This document shows, one piece after another, positions 6,949 through 14,367 of a DNA stretch of 64,000 bases. The DNA is taken from positions 992,001 through 1,056,000 of the forward strand of contig NZ_CP042464.1 in NCBI RefSeq assembly GCF_015074785.1, written 5' to 3'. Made by a program: the position numbers and the translations under genes. The notes beneath the pieces are model-generated. The model saw nothing but the letters and a program-made list of their open reading frames with translations, ran no database searches and was not told the origin of the DNA. Numbering within the stretch: position 1 is the stretch's first letter; each line of letters begins with the position of its first letter. This DNA is from Segatella copri. GTDB lineage: Bacteria; Bacteroidota; Bacteroidia; Bacteroidales; Bacteroidaceae.

Positions 6949-7050
6949 ATGATGAAATCGGAGACCAACTGTCCCCTAAGGGTGTATTCCCTTATAGCTC
7001 TCCTGGCATTTGCTTGTACCAGCAAAATTGTTAGCGCAAACAAATTCTAA
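6949..7050 (+). CDS. 33-aa ORF, signal-like, doubtful
   Basis: An ATGATG start at 6949-6954 gives a peptide with a hydrophobic core (SLIALLAFACTS) and end VSANKF. It could be an exported micropeptide or a broken lipoprotein start. Nothing else supports it; the 6,852-7,111 gap otherwise shows no feature. Confidence 0.2.
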   Translation: MMKSETNCPLRVYSLIALLAFACTSKIVSANKF

Positions 7051-7111
7051 CGTCCTCTACTAAGGAACGAGCGACAAAGAACTTATTACTAACTATTATA
7101 AATTTCGAATT

Positions 7112-7255
7112 ATGGGGAGATTTATAATCAAGCTCTTGCGCTTGATACTGAAGTATGGGCGATTCGGCCTTTTTTGCGTGGTCATTCAATTGAATGGCAA
7201 CAGCAAGTATATTGAGTATATTTACAATTTGAGGCGTTCCCTCCTATGGATATGA
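7112..7255 (+). CDS. 47-aa basic/hydrophobic ORF overlapping next gene
   Basis: ATG at 7112 to TGA at 7253-7255. The peptide starts MGRFIIKLLRLILKYGRFG and ends in a Tyr/Arg-rich tail. It overlaps the start of the 200-aa gene, with the arrangement ATGGATATGA, which is typical of translationally coupled genes. No family is recognised. Confidence 0.4.
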   Translation: MGRFIIKLLRLILKYGRFGLFCVVIQLNGNSKYIEYIYNLRRSLLWI

Positions 7256-7848
7256 GCATACACGTACACATACTGGTAGATGTTGCCATGCAGGAAAGAG
7301 ATTATCATGATGCGCTCGTAGTACGTCGCTTCCTGGAGACCTTTAACAGAATAGACAATCATTTGGTTGAAGCTGAACTTCCTAGGCTTGATGCCTATAT
7401 CGCCACTCTGGATGGCTATTATGAATACCTAGAACAAAGGAATAGAAAACCATTAAAGAATGGTACCAGAGTCGGCCGAAAAAGAGAGTACCTTTTTGTG
7501 ACTGATGAAGCATCTTCTTTAAAAGATGAAGAGACGACCGCCGAGCAAGCCTCTTTATTTATAGAATTTCTCACCCTAAATGGCCTAAATTCAATGTCTA
7601 CCAGTGCTAGCAAGTCTTCACCAATGAATATCGCAATATTTGCGTTTATCAGATATTGGAGAAGGAAGGGCATCCTGGCACCGCAGCATATCGTTAGTGC
7701 CAATGCCATTTATCGATTTCTTACCGATGATTGCCATATACGAAAAGAAGTTACGATAAAATCGTTCAACAATGTCTTCAATCATTATGAGGACATAAAA
7801 AATCAAGAAATGGATGATAAAGTGGCTGATTTCTTTGCCCATAGATGA
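7246..7848 (+). CDS. Hypothetical protein, 200 aa, mobile-module type
   Basis: The ATG at 7246 overlaps the previous short ORF; a second ATG at 7252 forms part of an ATGA overlap and is equally possible. The protein is soluble, without signal peptide or membrane segment. It has a helical N-terminus rich in Arg/Glu (VVRRFLETFNRIDNH), a basic linker with GRKREY around residues 75-85, and a C-terminal helical part (YRFLTDDCHIRK). I do not recognise the family. It precedes the BRO-like/VirE-like module and may belong to it, but the hairpin at 7921-7961 separates them transcriptionally. Confidence 0.6.
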   Translation: MDMSIHVHILVDVAMQERDYHDALVVRRFLETFNRIDNHLVEAELPRLDAYIATLDGYYEYLEQRNRKPLKNGTRVGRKREYLFVTDEASSLKDEETTAEQASLFIEFLTLNGLNSMSTSASKSSPMNIAIFAFIRYWRRKGILAPQHIVSANAIYRFLTDDCHIRKEVTIKSFNNVFNHYEDIKNQEMDDKVADFFAHR

Positions 7849-7910
7849 TTTTTTTTATGGGACAAATATTAATCCTATTTTTCCTATTTTTCCCAAAGGT
7901 GTTTTTGCCC

Positions 7911-7918
7911 TATCTTTG
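7911..7918 (+). promoter_or_regulatory. -7 box TATCTTTG of the VirE-type module
   Basis: TATCTTTG followed by CACCC is a perfect Bacteroidetes -7 box. The predicted transcription start falls at about 7924, at the base of the hairpin at 7921-7961. Confidence 0.6.
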
Positions 7919-7920
7919 CA

Positions 7921-7961
7921 CCCGTAATCAGACAAGCAAAGTCTGATTGCGGGCGTTTTTT
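7921..7961 (+). terminator. Intrinsic terminator / attenuator at the 5' end of the module
   Basis: CCCGTAATCAGAC (7921-7933) pairs with GTCTGATTGCGGG (7941-7953) over 13 bp with one G-U pair, then CGTTTTTTG follows. It could end the gene at 7848, but it begins within a few bases of the start site predicted from the box at 7911-7918. Transcripts into 8044 would therefore begin with a terminator. Confidence 0.7.
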
Positions 7962-8043
7962 GTTTATAGGAATCCGGTACCGTTCCTGAAACAGAAATTT
8001 GGCGAATAACTCGCAGCCCAACCCTTTAATATGATATATTGAT

Positions 8044-8574
8044 ATGGCAGAAAATGCTTATGTGTTTTATCATCCGCAGTATGGCGGATTGAGAGTGGTG
8101 AACAACGACGAAGGTTTGTTCTTTTGCCTCGAAGACCTGGTTGCCATCACTGATATCGGCAGAGATACATTGTTCCCGGTATTAGCCGACACGGAGGGAA
8201 AAGTGGTCGAAATATATGTGGAAGCGGAAACCAAAAAGGTTCCGAAGGCTTTTAAACAACGTTTGTTTTTCGGTGAATTCTTTGGCAATGCTGACAAGGT
8301 GAAACAAAAATGTGGAATAGCTTGGAGAAGCATGATATTCGTTGACTCTCAGGTGGTGAGAGATATGACCATAGGCTGTTCGAAAGATCCTGAGCGTAAG
8401 TTGTTTTACAAGTGGGTCAAGGATTATATCCAGCCTGTGATGGAGGACGAAGGTAGATGTTGGCGTCATGAATGTGTCATGATGAAAAGAATCTGTTATG
8501 ACCCTCTAGAAAAGCCGATTGACATCCGATATGCTGCCGACGGCCTGTATATCAACGATATGAGAATCAACTGA
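8044..8574 (+). CDS. BRO-N/antirepressor-like protein, 176 aa
   Basis: Residues 10-45 (YGGLRVV, then GLFFCLEDLVAITDIGRD) resemble the Bro-N fold, in which a strand is followed by a short Phe-containing strand and a DxxAxxLG-type helix; the agreement is partial. Bro-N proteins are phage-type DNA-binding regulators. The C-terminal half (WVKDYIQPVMEDEGRCWRH) is helical and unassigned. There is no signal peptide. It is the first gene of the module after the attenuator, and a regulatory role fits that place but is inference. It could equally be a mobile-element protein of another family. Confidence 0.5.
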   Translation: MAENAYVFYHPQYGGLRVVNNDEGLFFCLEDLVAITDIGRDTLFPVLADTEGKVVEIYVEAETKKVPKAFKQRLFFGEFFGNADKVKQKCGIAWRSMIFVDSQVVRDMTIGCSKDPERKLFYKWVKDYIQPVMEDEGRCWRHECVMMKRICYDPLEKPIDIRYAADGLYINDMRIN

Positions 8575-8607
8575 CATTATTCATCTTTTAAACAAGTTAT
8601 TACGATT

Positions 8608-8997
8608 ATGAAACAAGCAGCAAAGAAGCAGCTCCTCAACGCCCAGAAGGTGGACGGAGCCATCATCAGTGAAGAAAACGGTACCATCGCCTTCCGCAAG
8701 GCGCCATGGAACGATACCGAGGTTATCTGCGAACAGCCTAAGGTGATACCGGGCAGAATGGTATGCTCTGGCGAGAAGGGAGGCGATGAGTTCGACTTCA
8801 AGCCTTATGAACGTACGGGCGAGAAGCTTTTCGAGGAAATCTTCAAGACCAAGCATGCCGTGGTGCGCACCACCAAGCGCACGGTGCAGGTGAACTATAC
8901 CTTCAGCCGTGACCTGGACAAGCAGGACATGCTGCGCTACCTCAAGGTAGAGCACAAGGAACTGATTGCCGGATTCAAAGATAATGTTGAATGTTGA
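8608..8997 (+). CDS. Hypothetical protein, 129 aa, VirE-module partner
   Basis: ATG at 8608, 33 bases after the BRO-like gene, so probably cotranscribed. The protein is soluble and mostly beta at the start (VDGAIISEENGTIAFRKAPW), ending in a helix (DMLRYLKVEHKELIAGF). The last residues lie inside the TTGAATG repeat tract, so the end may have been altered by it. I do not recognise the family. Confidence 0.55.
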   Translation: MKQAAKKQLLNAQKVDGAIISEENGTIAFRKAPWNDTEVICEQPKVIPGRMVCSGEKGGDEFDFKPYERTGEKLFEEIFKTKHAVVRTTKRTVQVNYTFSRDLDKQDMLRYLKVEHKELIAGFKDNVEC

Positions 8998-9118
8998 GTG
9001 TTGAATGTTGAATTAGGCTAGCGCCCTTGCGACCGTTAGGCAATTCAACATTCAACATAAAATTCAACATTCAACACTCAACATTCAACATTAAATTCAC
9101 CATTCAACATTCAAGAAC
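8983..9118. repeat. TTGAATGTTGAA inverted repeat tract
   Basis: Several TTGAATGTTGAG-type units (8983-9012) face many ATTCAACATTCAACA units (9040-9115), separated by a core TTAGGC...GCGCCCTT...CCGTTAGGCAATTCAAC. The same core and arms recur at 41311-41420. Further units occur inside the VirE-like gene at 9757-9792. Confidence 0.8.
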
Positions 9119-9119
9119 G

Positions 9120-11678
9120 ATGGAACATATTATAGCATATAATCCGTACAAGAATGGCAATAAGGGGAGCGTAAGCTCCCAGCCACTCTCGGTCTACGAC
9201 AAGACCATCGCTTATCCCTGGATGGCAGAACTGGTAGCTGCCATCCGTGGGGGTAACGATGAGCTGAAGAAGCAGCTGCCCTTCCGCTGCGCTCACTACT
9301 ACCAGTTCCGAGACAACAGGCGTTCGCAGAAAAATGCCGTGCCCGAAAGCTTCCTCTTCCAAACCACCATCGACGTGGACGACAAGGAATATGTGGATAA
9401 GGCGATAGAGAAGGCACGGGAGCTGAACTGCAGCGACACCATCTGGAACGGAGCCTTGCTGCACCTGGAGTACTCAGCCCGCAAGAAGTTGCACATCGAC
9501 ATCCGCATGCCCATCGGCATGACTATCGAGGAGACGCAGCGAGCCTATTGCGAGGCGCTGGGCGTGCCCTACGACGAGAGCTGTATCACGCCAGAACGCA
9601 TGCTCTTCATCACCGACAAGGCGTCGGAAATCTATCGCTCGCCCCACTGGTACGAGGTGCTGCCACAGGAAGAGCTGAAGAAGCGCAGACAAGCCTACCT
9701 GGACCGTGGGCTCACTATCGACGGGCGAATCCAGCAAGGCACCCAGCCAAAACCACTCAACATTCAACATTCAAAATTCAACACTCAACAAAATGTTCAA
9801 GACCATCGACTTCCGGGCTCTGACAGCCATCACGCTGTTTCTGCTGGCTCTGCTGTTCAGCCTGCCCAACCTTGTGATAGCAATGCTGCTCATGCTGCTC
9901 ATCTCAGCCCTGCTGGAGCTCATCAGGATGCTGGCGCTGTGGCAACCGGCAAGAACCTAGCAGCCTTCGACCTCTTCCGCAATGCGGCAGGTCTGAAGGA
10001 TGTAGACATCAACACCCCAGGCTCGCGTCACTCATCGCTCCTGGCGATTATGAGCGCAGGCGCATCGAGAGTGATGCCCGAAGAGGAACTGAAGGCGGTG
10101 GTGGCGCAGAAGATGCCTGCCTTCTCGCAGGAACGTGACTGCCAACAGCTCATCCACGACTTCTATGCGAAATATGGTGACAGTTCGAAGCCGATGTCGC
10201 AAGCCGTAATCCGCATCAATGCTCAGGCTGAGAAGTCCTCCCAGAAGGATGCCGTGACATTCAAATCCGCAAGTTCCGTGGGTTCCGAGGGCGGCACGGA
10301 TTCCAATGCGGAAGATGATAAATTAGCTCCACCTCCGATGCCCGAACATCTCCCAAAACTCGTGGAGCTGCTGTTATCGAAGACACCGGACGTATACAAG
10401 CCAGCCGTGGCACACGCCATCTTCCCGCCACTTGCTACACACCTCTGTAAGACCACCTTCAAGTATATCGACAACGTGGAGCACGAGGCTACCCTGATGT
10501 GCTGTCTGCTGGCGGGTACGGGCGCAGGCAAGAACTGTGTGCAGATGCCCATCAACATGATTATGGAGGACATCAGACAGCGCGACCGTGAGAACCTGCA
10601 ACGGGAGAAGGAATGGAAAGAAGAGGTGACACGCAAGGGCGCCAACAAGGATAAGCGCAAGCGTCCGGAAAACCTCATCATCCAGGAGATAGACGCCGAT
10701 ATGACCAATCCAGCTTTCGTTATGCGCACGGCTGAGGCTCAGGAGCATTTCCTCTATACAACGCTCAACGAGATAGATCAGTTCGACGCCCTCAAGGGAC
10801 AGGGCAACCAGCAGTTCAAGATTATGTGCCTTGCCTTTGATCCTGGAAACTCATACGGCCAGACTCGCGTGGGCACATCGAGTATCACCGAGCGCATCAC
10901 CATCCGGTTCAACTGGAATGCATCAACCACCGTCCAGCTGGGGCAGCGATATTTCTCCAAGGTGCTCACCGACGGACCTATCAGCCGCATCAACTTCTGT
11001 ACCATCCCGGAGCGGGAAATCGGTGCCGAAATGCCAGTATACGGCGAATACGACGATGCCTTCAGAGAGGCGCTCAGACCGTACATAGAGAATCTGTGCA
11101 AGGCGTCGGGTAGGATAGACTGTGCTGAGGCTTTCGCCCTGGCAGAAAAGTTGAAGGATGAGAACGCCGACTTTTCGCGCATGTCGCAAAACAGGGTGTT
11201 CGAGAATCTCTCCTTCCGTGGCAACGTTATTGCCTTCCTCAAGGCTTGCGTGCTATACGTGGCAAACGGCTGCAAATGGGAACCCGAAATAGAAGAGTTC
11301 ATCAGATGGAGCGAGAGCTACGACCTGTGGTGCAAGATGATTTTCTTTGGTGCCAGCATAGCCAAGGCTAATGAGGTAGGAGAGAAATCGAGCAAGCGAG
11401 GACCTACCAACCTGCTGCAGCAATTGCCTGACACATTCACTTATGCACAGGCTGAAATGGTACGTCTGCATAACGACTTCGGCAAGAAGGGTACGGTGAC
11501 GATGCTGAGAAACTGGGTGAACCGCCATTATATCGAGAAAATCCCTCCGAAGGGAGTAAATGCCGACGGAGCTGACGGAAAGCAGGGCGGAAAGGTGTTC
11601 AGTATTCAGTTATTCAGTTTTAAGAAGCTATTATTCCGTTCTGACGGACTCGACCTGAGATGTTTTAGCGCAAAATAG
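9120..11678 (+). CDS. VirE N-terminal domain / DUF3987 primase-helicase-like protein
   Basis: Start set at ATG 9120 (852 aa): the 31 codons upstream only translate the ATTCAACA repeat. Residues ~1-205 match the VirE N-terminal/primase-like part (FRCAHYYQFRDNRRSQ, TTIDVDDKEYVDKAIE, HIDIRMPIGMTIEETQ). Residues ~215-280 are a low-complexity linker containing a repeat tract and an overlapping hydrophobic ORF. Residues ~280-375 form a helical domain. From ~435 a DUF3987-type ATPase follows with P-loop LLAGTGAGKN (Asn where Ser/Thr is usual) and an acidic NEIDQFDAL motif. Such proteins are linked to replication of Bacteroidales mobile islands. No integrase or relaxase is nearby, so the module may be a remnant or trans-mobilised. 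Confidence 0.75.
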   Translation: MEHIIAYNPYKNGNKGSVSSQPLSVYDKTIAYPWMAELVAAIRGGNDELKKQLPFRCAHYYQFRDNRRSQKNAVPESFLFQTTIDVDDKEYVDKAIEKARELNCSDTIWNGALLHLEYSARKKLHIDIRMPIGMTIEETQRAYCEALGVPYDESCITPERMLFITDKASEIYRSPHWYEVLPQEELKKRRQAYLDRGLTIDGRIQQGTQPKPLNIQHSKFNTQQNVQDHRLPGSDSHHAVSAGSAVQPAQPCDSNAAHAAHLSPAGAHQDAGAVATGKNLAAFDLFRNAAGLKDVDINTPGSRHSSLLAIMSAGASRVMPEEELKAVVAQKMPAFSQERDCQQLIHDFYAKYGDSSKPMSQAVIRINAQAEKSSQKDAVTFKSASSVGSEGGTDSNAEDDKLAPPPMPEHLPKLVELLLSKTPDVYKPAVAHAIFPPLATHLCKTTFKYIDNVEHEATLMCCLLAGTGAGKNCVQMPINMIMEDIRQRDRENLQREKEWKEEVTRKGANKDKRKRPENLIIQEIDADMTNPAFVMRTAEAQEHFLYTTLNEIDQFDALKGQGNQQFKIMCLAFDPGNSYGQTRVGTSSITERITIRFNWNASTTVQLGQRYFSKVLTDGPISRINFCTIPEREIGAEMPVYGEYDDAFREALRPYIENLCKASGRIDCAEAFALAEKLKDENADFSRMSQNRVFENLSFRGNVIAFLKACVLYVANGCKWEPEIEEFIRWSESYDLWCKMIFFGASIAKANEVGEKSSKRGPTNLLQQLPDTFTYAQAEMVRLHNDFGKKGTVTMLRNWVNRHYIEKIPPKGVNADGADGKQGGKVFSIQLFSFKKLLFRSDGLDLRCFSAK
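9793..9960 (+). CDS. 55-aa hydrophobic peptide nested in VirE-like linker
   Basis: A +1-frame ORF runs from ATG 9793 to TAG 9958-9960, all inside the linker of the VirE-like gene. It starts MFKTIDFRALTAITLFLLAL, with two hydrophobic stretches (about residues 9-28 and 30-45), and ends LWQPART. Its codons (CTG, ATC, AAG, TTC, GCC) look like those of expressed genes here, while the main frame over the same bases gives GCT/CAT-rich low-complexity Ala/His/Gln/Ser. The ATG follows directly on a repeat tract that elsewhere is intergenic. It may be a real holin- or smalltalk-like membrane peptide, or a captured gene now translated in both frames. Not proven to be expressed. Confidence 0.45.
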   Translation: MFKTIDFRALTAITLFLLALLFSLPNLVIAMLLMLLISALLELIRMLALWQPART

Positions 11679-11702
11679 TTTAACACTTAACATTCAAACA
11701 AA

Positions 11703-12263
11703 ATGGAAATAGTATTAAAGCGTATAGCTAAAAAGGGAACTTATACCATCGGCAGACTCTATCTGCTGACCGATGCAAGCGTAAGTCGTAACTCGCTGCC
11801 CGGCAAGAAGAAAGACGACAAGTGCAAATTGATTCATACCTTTGACAGCCAGCTGCTGTCCAAGGATACATATCTCTGCGATACCATGGAGCCTACATGG
11901 CGCAATCTGTTGGGTATCAAGCTAAAGCCAGAGGAAGTGGATGCCCGCTATAGCCGCAAGAGCGGCGTGAAGGCGCGTAAGATACCTGGCCATACTGCCA
12001 TTCCTGAGGGTACTTATCCTGTGGTCATATCGTATTCTCCAAGATTCAAACGTTGGTTGCCATTGCTGGTGGGTGTGCCGAATTTCGAGGGTATCCGCAT
12101 CCATGCAGGCAATTATCCTGACGACACACAAGGCTGCATCCTTGTTGGAGAGAACAAGTTCGAGGGCATGGTGGTGAACTCCCGTATCTGGCTGCAGCGG
12201 CTCATCAACGCCATGACAGCGGCGCGCGACCGAGACGAAAGTATCTGGATAACCATCCTATAG
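11703..12263 (+). CDS. DUF5675 family protein, 186 aa
   Basis: The family pattern is clear: a [12 protein letters not shown] first strand with CDTMEPTWR (around residues 59-67), [20 protein letters not shown], and then [19 protein letters not shown] with the His and Cys residues that mark the DUF5675 core. Its biochemical role is not established; the G-C-I-x-V active-site-like arrangement recalls L,D-transpeptidase/murein-directed folds, and in Bacteroidales it replaces the amidase found in related VirE-type islands. It lies 24 bases after the VirE-like gene and before a hairpin, so it closes the module. No signal peptide is present. Confidence 0.8.
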   Translation: MEIVLKRIAKKGTYTIGRLYLLTDASVSRNSLPGKKKDDKCKLIHTFDSQLLSKDTYLCDTMEPTWRNLLGIKLKPEEVDARYSRKSGVKARKIPGHTAIPEGTYPVVISYSPRFKRWLPLLVGVPNFEGIRIHAGNYPDDTQGCILVGENKFEGMVVNSRIWLQRLINAMTAARDRDESIWITIL

Positions 12264-12269
12264 ACAAAC

Positions 12270-12306
12270 AGCATCCCTGCATAAGGGATGCTGCTAATCT
12301 GTTTTT
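12270..12306. terminator. Hairpin ending the VirE-type module
   Basis: AGCATCCCT (12270-12278) pairs with AGGGATGCT (12284-12292); a T-run follows at 12301-12306. It also stands at the end of the leftward operon. Confidence 0.6.
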
Positions 12307-12331
12307 ATATATTTTCTGACTGAAAACGTTC

Positions 12332-12841
12332 TTAAAGCTTTGACCAGTCGATGCTGCGGATAAATGCCAAGGTTGAAACCCAATCGCAGTCGAGGCAGAA
12401 AGGAGTAGGAACATCCGGGGTGTTGTAATAAGCCAGGGTAAACTCTGTATCTTCATCCTTAAATGCCTTGTGGTCGATGGTTGCCTGCTTGAAAAACTGG
12501 GTAACGAGCGGCTTGTTCTTGTTTGAAGCCTCCTTCAGTCGCCTCTGATAGAGCGTAATATAAACGCTCATGGCGTAGGCCTGCTCGTTGAGATAGCGAA
12601 CCTTTATGTTCAAGGTGTCCTTGCTCAGATTCTTGTCGAGCATTACATACGGTGGCAGAATCTTGCTGCGCATGTAGGTCATTGCGTCAAACTTGAAGAG
12701 GGCTGTACGGCGCTCGTCCATGCTCTTCGTGGTGTCGTTGATGATTGCATCAGAAGTGCGGAGCACCTCGTTTAATACATCCTGGGCGCTTGCCTTAGCT
12801 ATGCTGAGGGTGAGCGCAAATAATAATATTATGTATCTCAT
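12332..12841 (-). CDS. Secreted/periplasmic protein, 169 aa, unknown
   Basis: Start set at the MRYIILLF Met (12841), which opens a signal peptide ending in KASAQ; the longer frame to 12865 adds eight non-signal residues. The mature part is helical with a conserved-looking Cys pair near the end (FCLDCDW). It lies 30 bases after the ABC ATPase gene and is the last gene of the rsmG operon. I recognise no family; Bacteroidales carry similar small exported proteins. Confidence 0.65.
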   Translation of the reverse strand: MRYIILLFALTLSIAKASAQDVLNEVLRTSDAIINDTTKSMDERRTALFKFDAMTYMRSKILPPYVMLDKNLSKDTLNIKVRYLNEQAYAMSVYITLYQRRLKEASNKNKPLVTQFFKQATIDHKAFKDEDTEFTLAYYNTPDVPTPFCLDCDWVSTLAFIRSIDWSKL

Positions 12842-12871
12842 CTTTCTGAAATTATTAATTATCAATTTTTT

Positions 12872-14362
12872 TTAATCGTTGGTGTGGCGCAAGAGGAAGA
12901 TGCTGTGGTCGATGCACGCTGGCAATTCTTCCTTATAATGCGTTACCATGATCATGGTTTTGTTCTGGCGGCGACAGAAGGCTTCGATGACGTCTTTTAC
13001 AAGACGGCGGTTGCGGTTGTCGAGTCCGTGGAGCGGTTCATCGAGAATCAGCAGTTCCGGATCCTTGACAAAGGCACGAGCCAGGAGAACGAGGCGCTGT
13101 TCGCCGCTGGAGAGCTTCAGGAAACCACGGTCTTCAAGACCTTCCAGTCCGAAGACTTTCATCCAGAAGCGGCACTTGTCCATATCTTCTTCCTTCGGCT
13201 TTACATAGAGACCTACGGAATCCATCAGGCCGCTTGCCACGATGCGGATGGCTGGCAGGTCGCGCTGGTAAGAGCGGTGAAGCTCAGGAGATACGTAGCC
13301 GATGTGTTTCTTGATGTCCCAGATGCTTTCGCCGCTGCCTCGAGGATTGTTGAAGAGGGTAATGTCGCAGGCATAACTCTGCGGATTGTCGGCACAAACC
13401 AGACTGAGAAGTGTACTCTTTCCGGCTCCGTTCTGTCCGCTCAAAGCCCATCGCTCGCCGTTCATCACGGTCCAGTCGAGGTCGTTGAGGATGATTCGCT
13501 CGCCATACTGTATGCGTACCTTGTTCATCTTCACCACTTCCTGGGTGTGATATTCGCGGTCGCTGTAAGGCTGGTCTACGATGGCCTGTTCCATCTCCGG
13601 GCTCAGCACATGGGCAGGCACGGATTCTCTGCCGGCAAGATATTCGGCGAGGGTTACCTTAGGCAGAACCTTCATGTCCTTCACTTCTACCACGTGGGTG
13701 ATGAAGTCGGGAATGTCATCGCTCTTGCTCAGTACGAGGATAATCTGCAGGGCTCGCTCAGAAGAGAGGGTCTTGAGCAGTTCCTTGAGCTGGTTGCGGG
13801 TTTCAGCATCGAGTCCGATAAACGGATTGTCCATGATGAGCACGCGAGGCTCAGAGAAGAGGGTAGAGGCAAGTTTGAACTTGCGGAGCTCGCCACTTGA
13901 GAGCAGGATGGTGTATTTGTCCATCAGGTGCTGCATGTGGAAGAGCTCGTAGATGTGCTGCTGCAGGGCTCTGCGCTCCGGTGTGTCTTCGCCGGCCATC
14001 TGGTAGGCTTCTTCCAGTTTATCCTTTACGATAGGCGTGTTTTCGTCTATCTCCAGCTGGTTCCAGCGCTGCTGCAGGAAATAAGTGCGGTCGTTATCGC
14101 CTCCGTAGGTGTCGCGGAAGGTAATATACTTGATGTTGTCGCTCACCATAGTCTTCCGGCTAGGTGAGAAATCGTAATCAGGATCGTGCATCAGGAGTGG
14201 GTGGCGACCTACGATGATGTCGACAAACATTGATTTTCCTCCACCGTTCGGACCTACGACAGCGATGTGTTCACCATCGCACGCCTCGAAGTTTACGGGT
14301 TCTGCCATACGCCATTCGGGCATACGGGTAACACCGTTTTTTATGCTAATAATCTTTTGCAT
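12872..14362 (-). CDS. Tandem ABC ATPase, ModF/PhrA-like
   Basis: The 496 residues hold two complete nucleotide-binding domains. The first has Walker A GPNGGGKS (~37-44), signature LSSGELRKF and an IMDNPF-type Walker B. The second has Walker A GQNGAGKS (~311-318), signature LSSGEQRLV and Walker B LLILDEPLHGLD. There are no membrane segments. This layout matches ModF/PhrA-like cytoplasmic ABC proteins; the long linker typical of ABC-F translation factors is not apparent. The substrate is unknown; no molybdate transport genes lie nearby. It starts 5 bases after ruvC ends, in the same operon. Confidence 0.8.
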   Translation of the reverse strand: MQKIISIKNGVTRMPEWRMAEPVNFEACDGEHIAVVGPNGGGKSMFVDIIVGRHPLLMHDPDYDFSPSRKTMVSDNIKYITFRDTYGGDNDRTYFLQQRWNQLEIDENTPIVKDKLEEAYQMAGEDTPERRALQQHIYELFHMQHLMDKYTILLSSGELRKFKLASTLFSEPRVLIMDNPFIGLDAETRNQLKELLKTLSSERALQIILVLSKSDDIPDFITHVVEVKDMKVLPKVTLAEYLAGRESVPAHVLSPEMEQAIVDQPYSDREYHTQEVVKMNKVRIQYGERIILNDLDWTVMNGERWALSGQNGAGKSTLLSLVCADNPQSYACDITLFNNPRGSGESIWDIKKHIGYVSPELHRSYQRDLPAIRIVASGLMDSVGLYVKPKEEDMDKCRFWMKVFGLEGLEDRGFLKLSSGEQRLVLLARAFVKDPELLILDEPLHGLDNRNRRLVKDVIEAFCRRQNKTMIMVTHYKEELPACIDHSIFLLRHTND

Positions 14363-14367
14363 CTCTC

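Noticed and set aside
8577..8955. Leftward frames opposite the 129-aa VirE-module gene
   Set aside because: No start context, and the rightward gene fits the operon spacing.
9027..9119. Upstream TTG extension of the VirE-like protein
   Set aside because: The 31 extra residues only translate the ATTCAACA repeat tract; ATG 9120 begins the recognisable protein.
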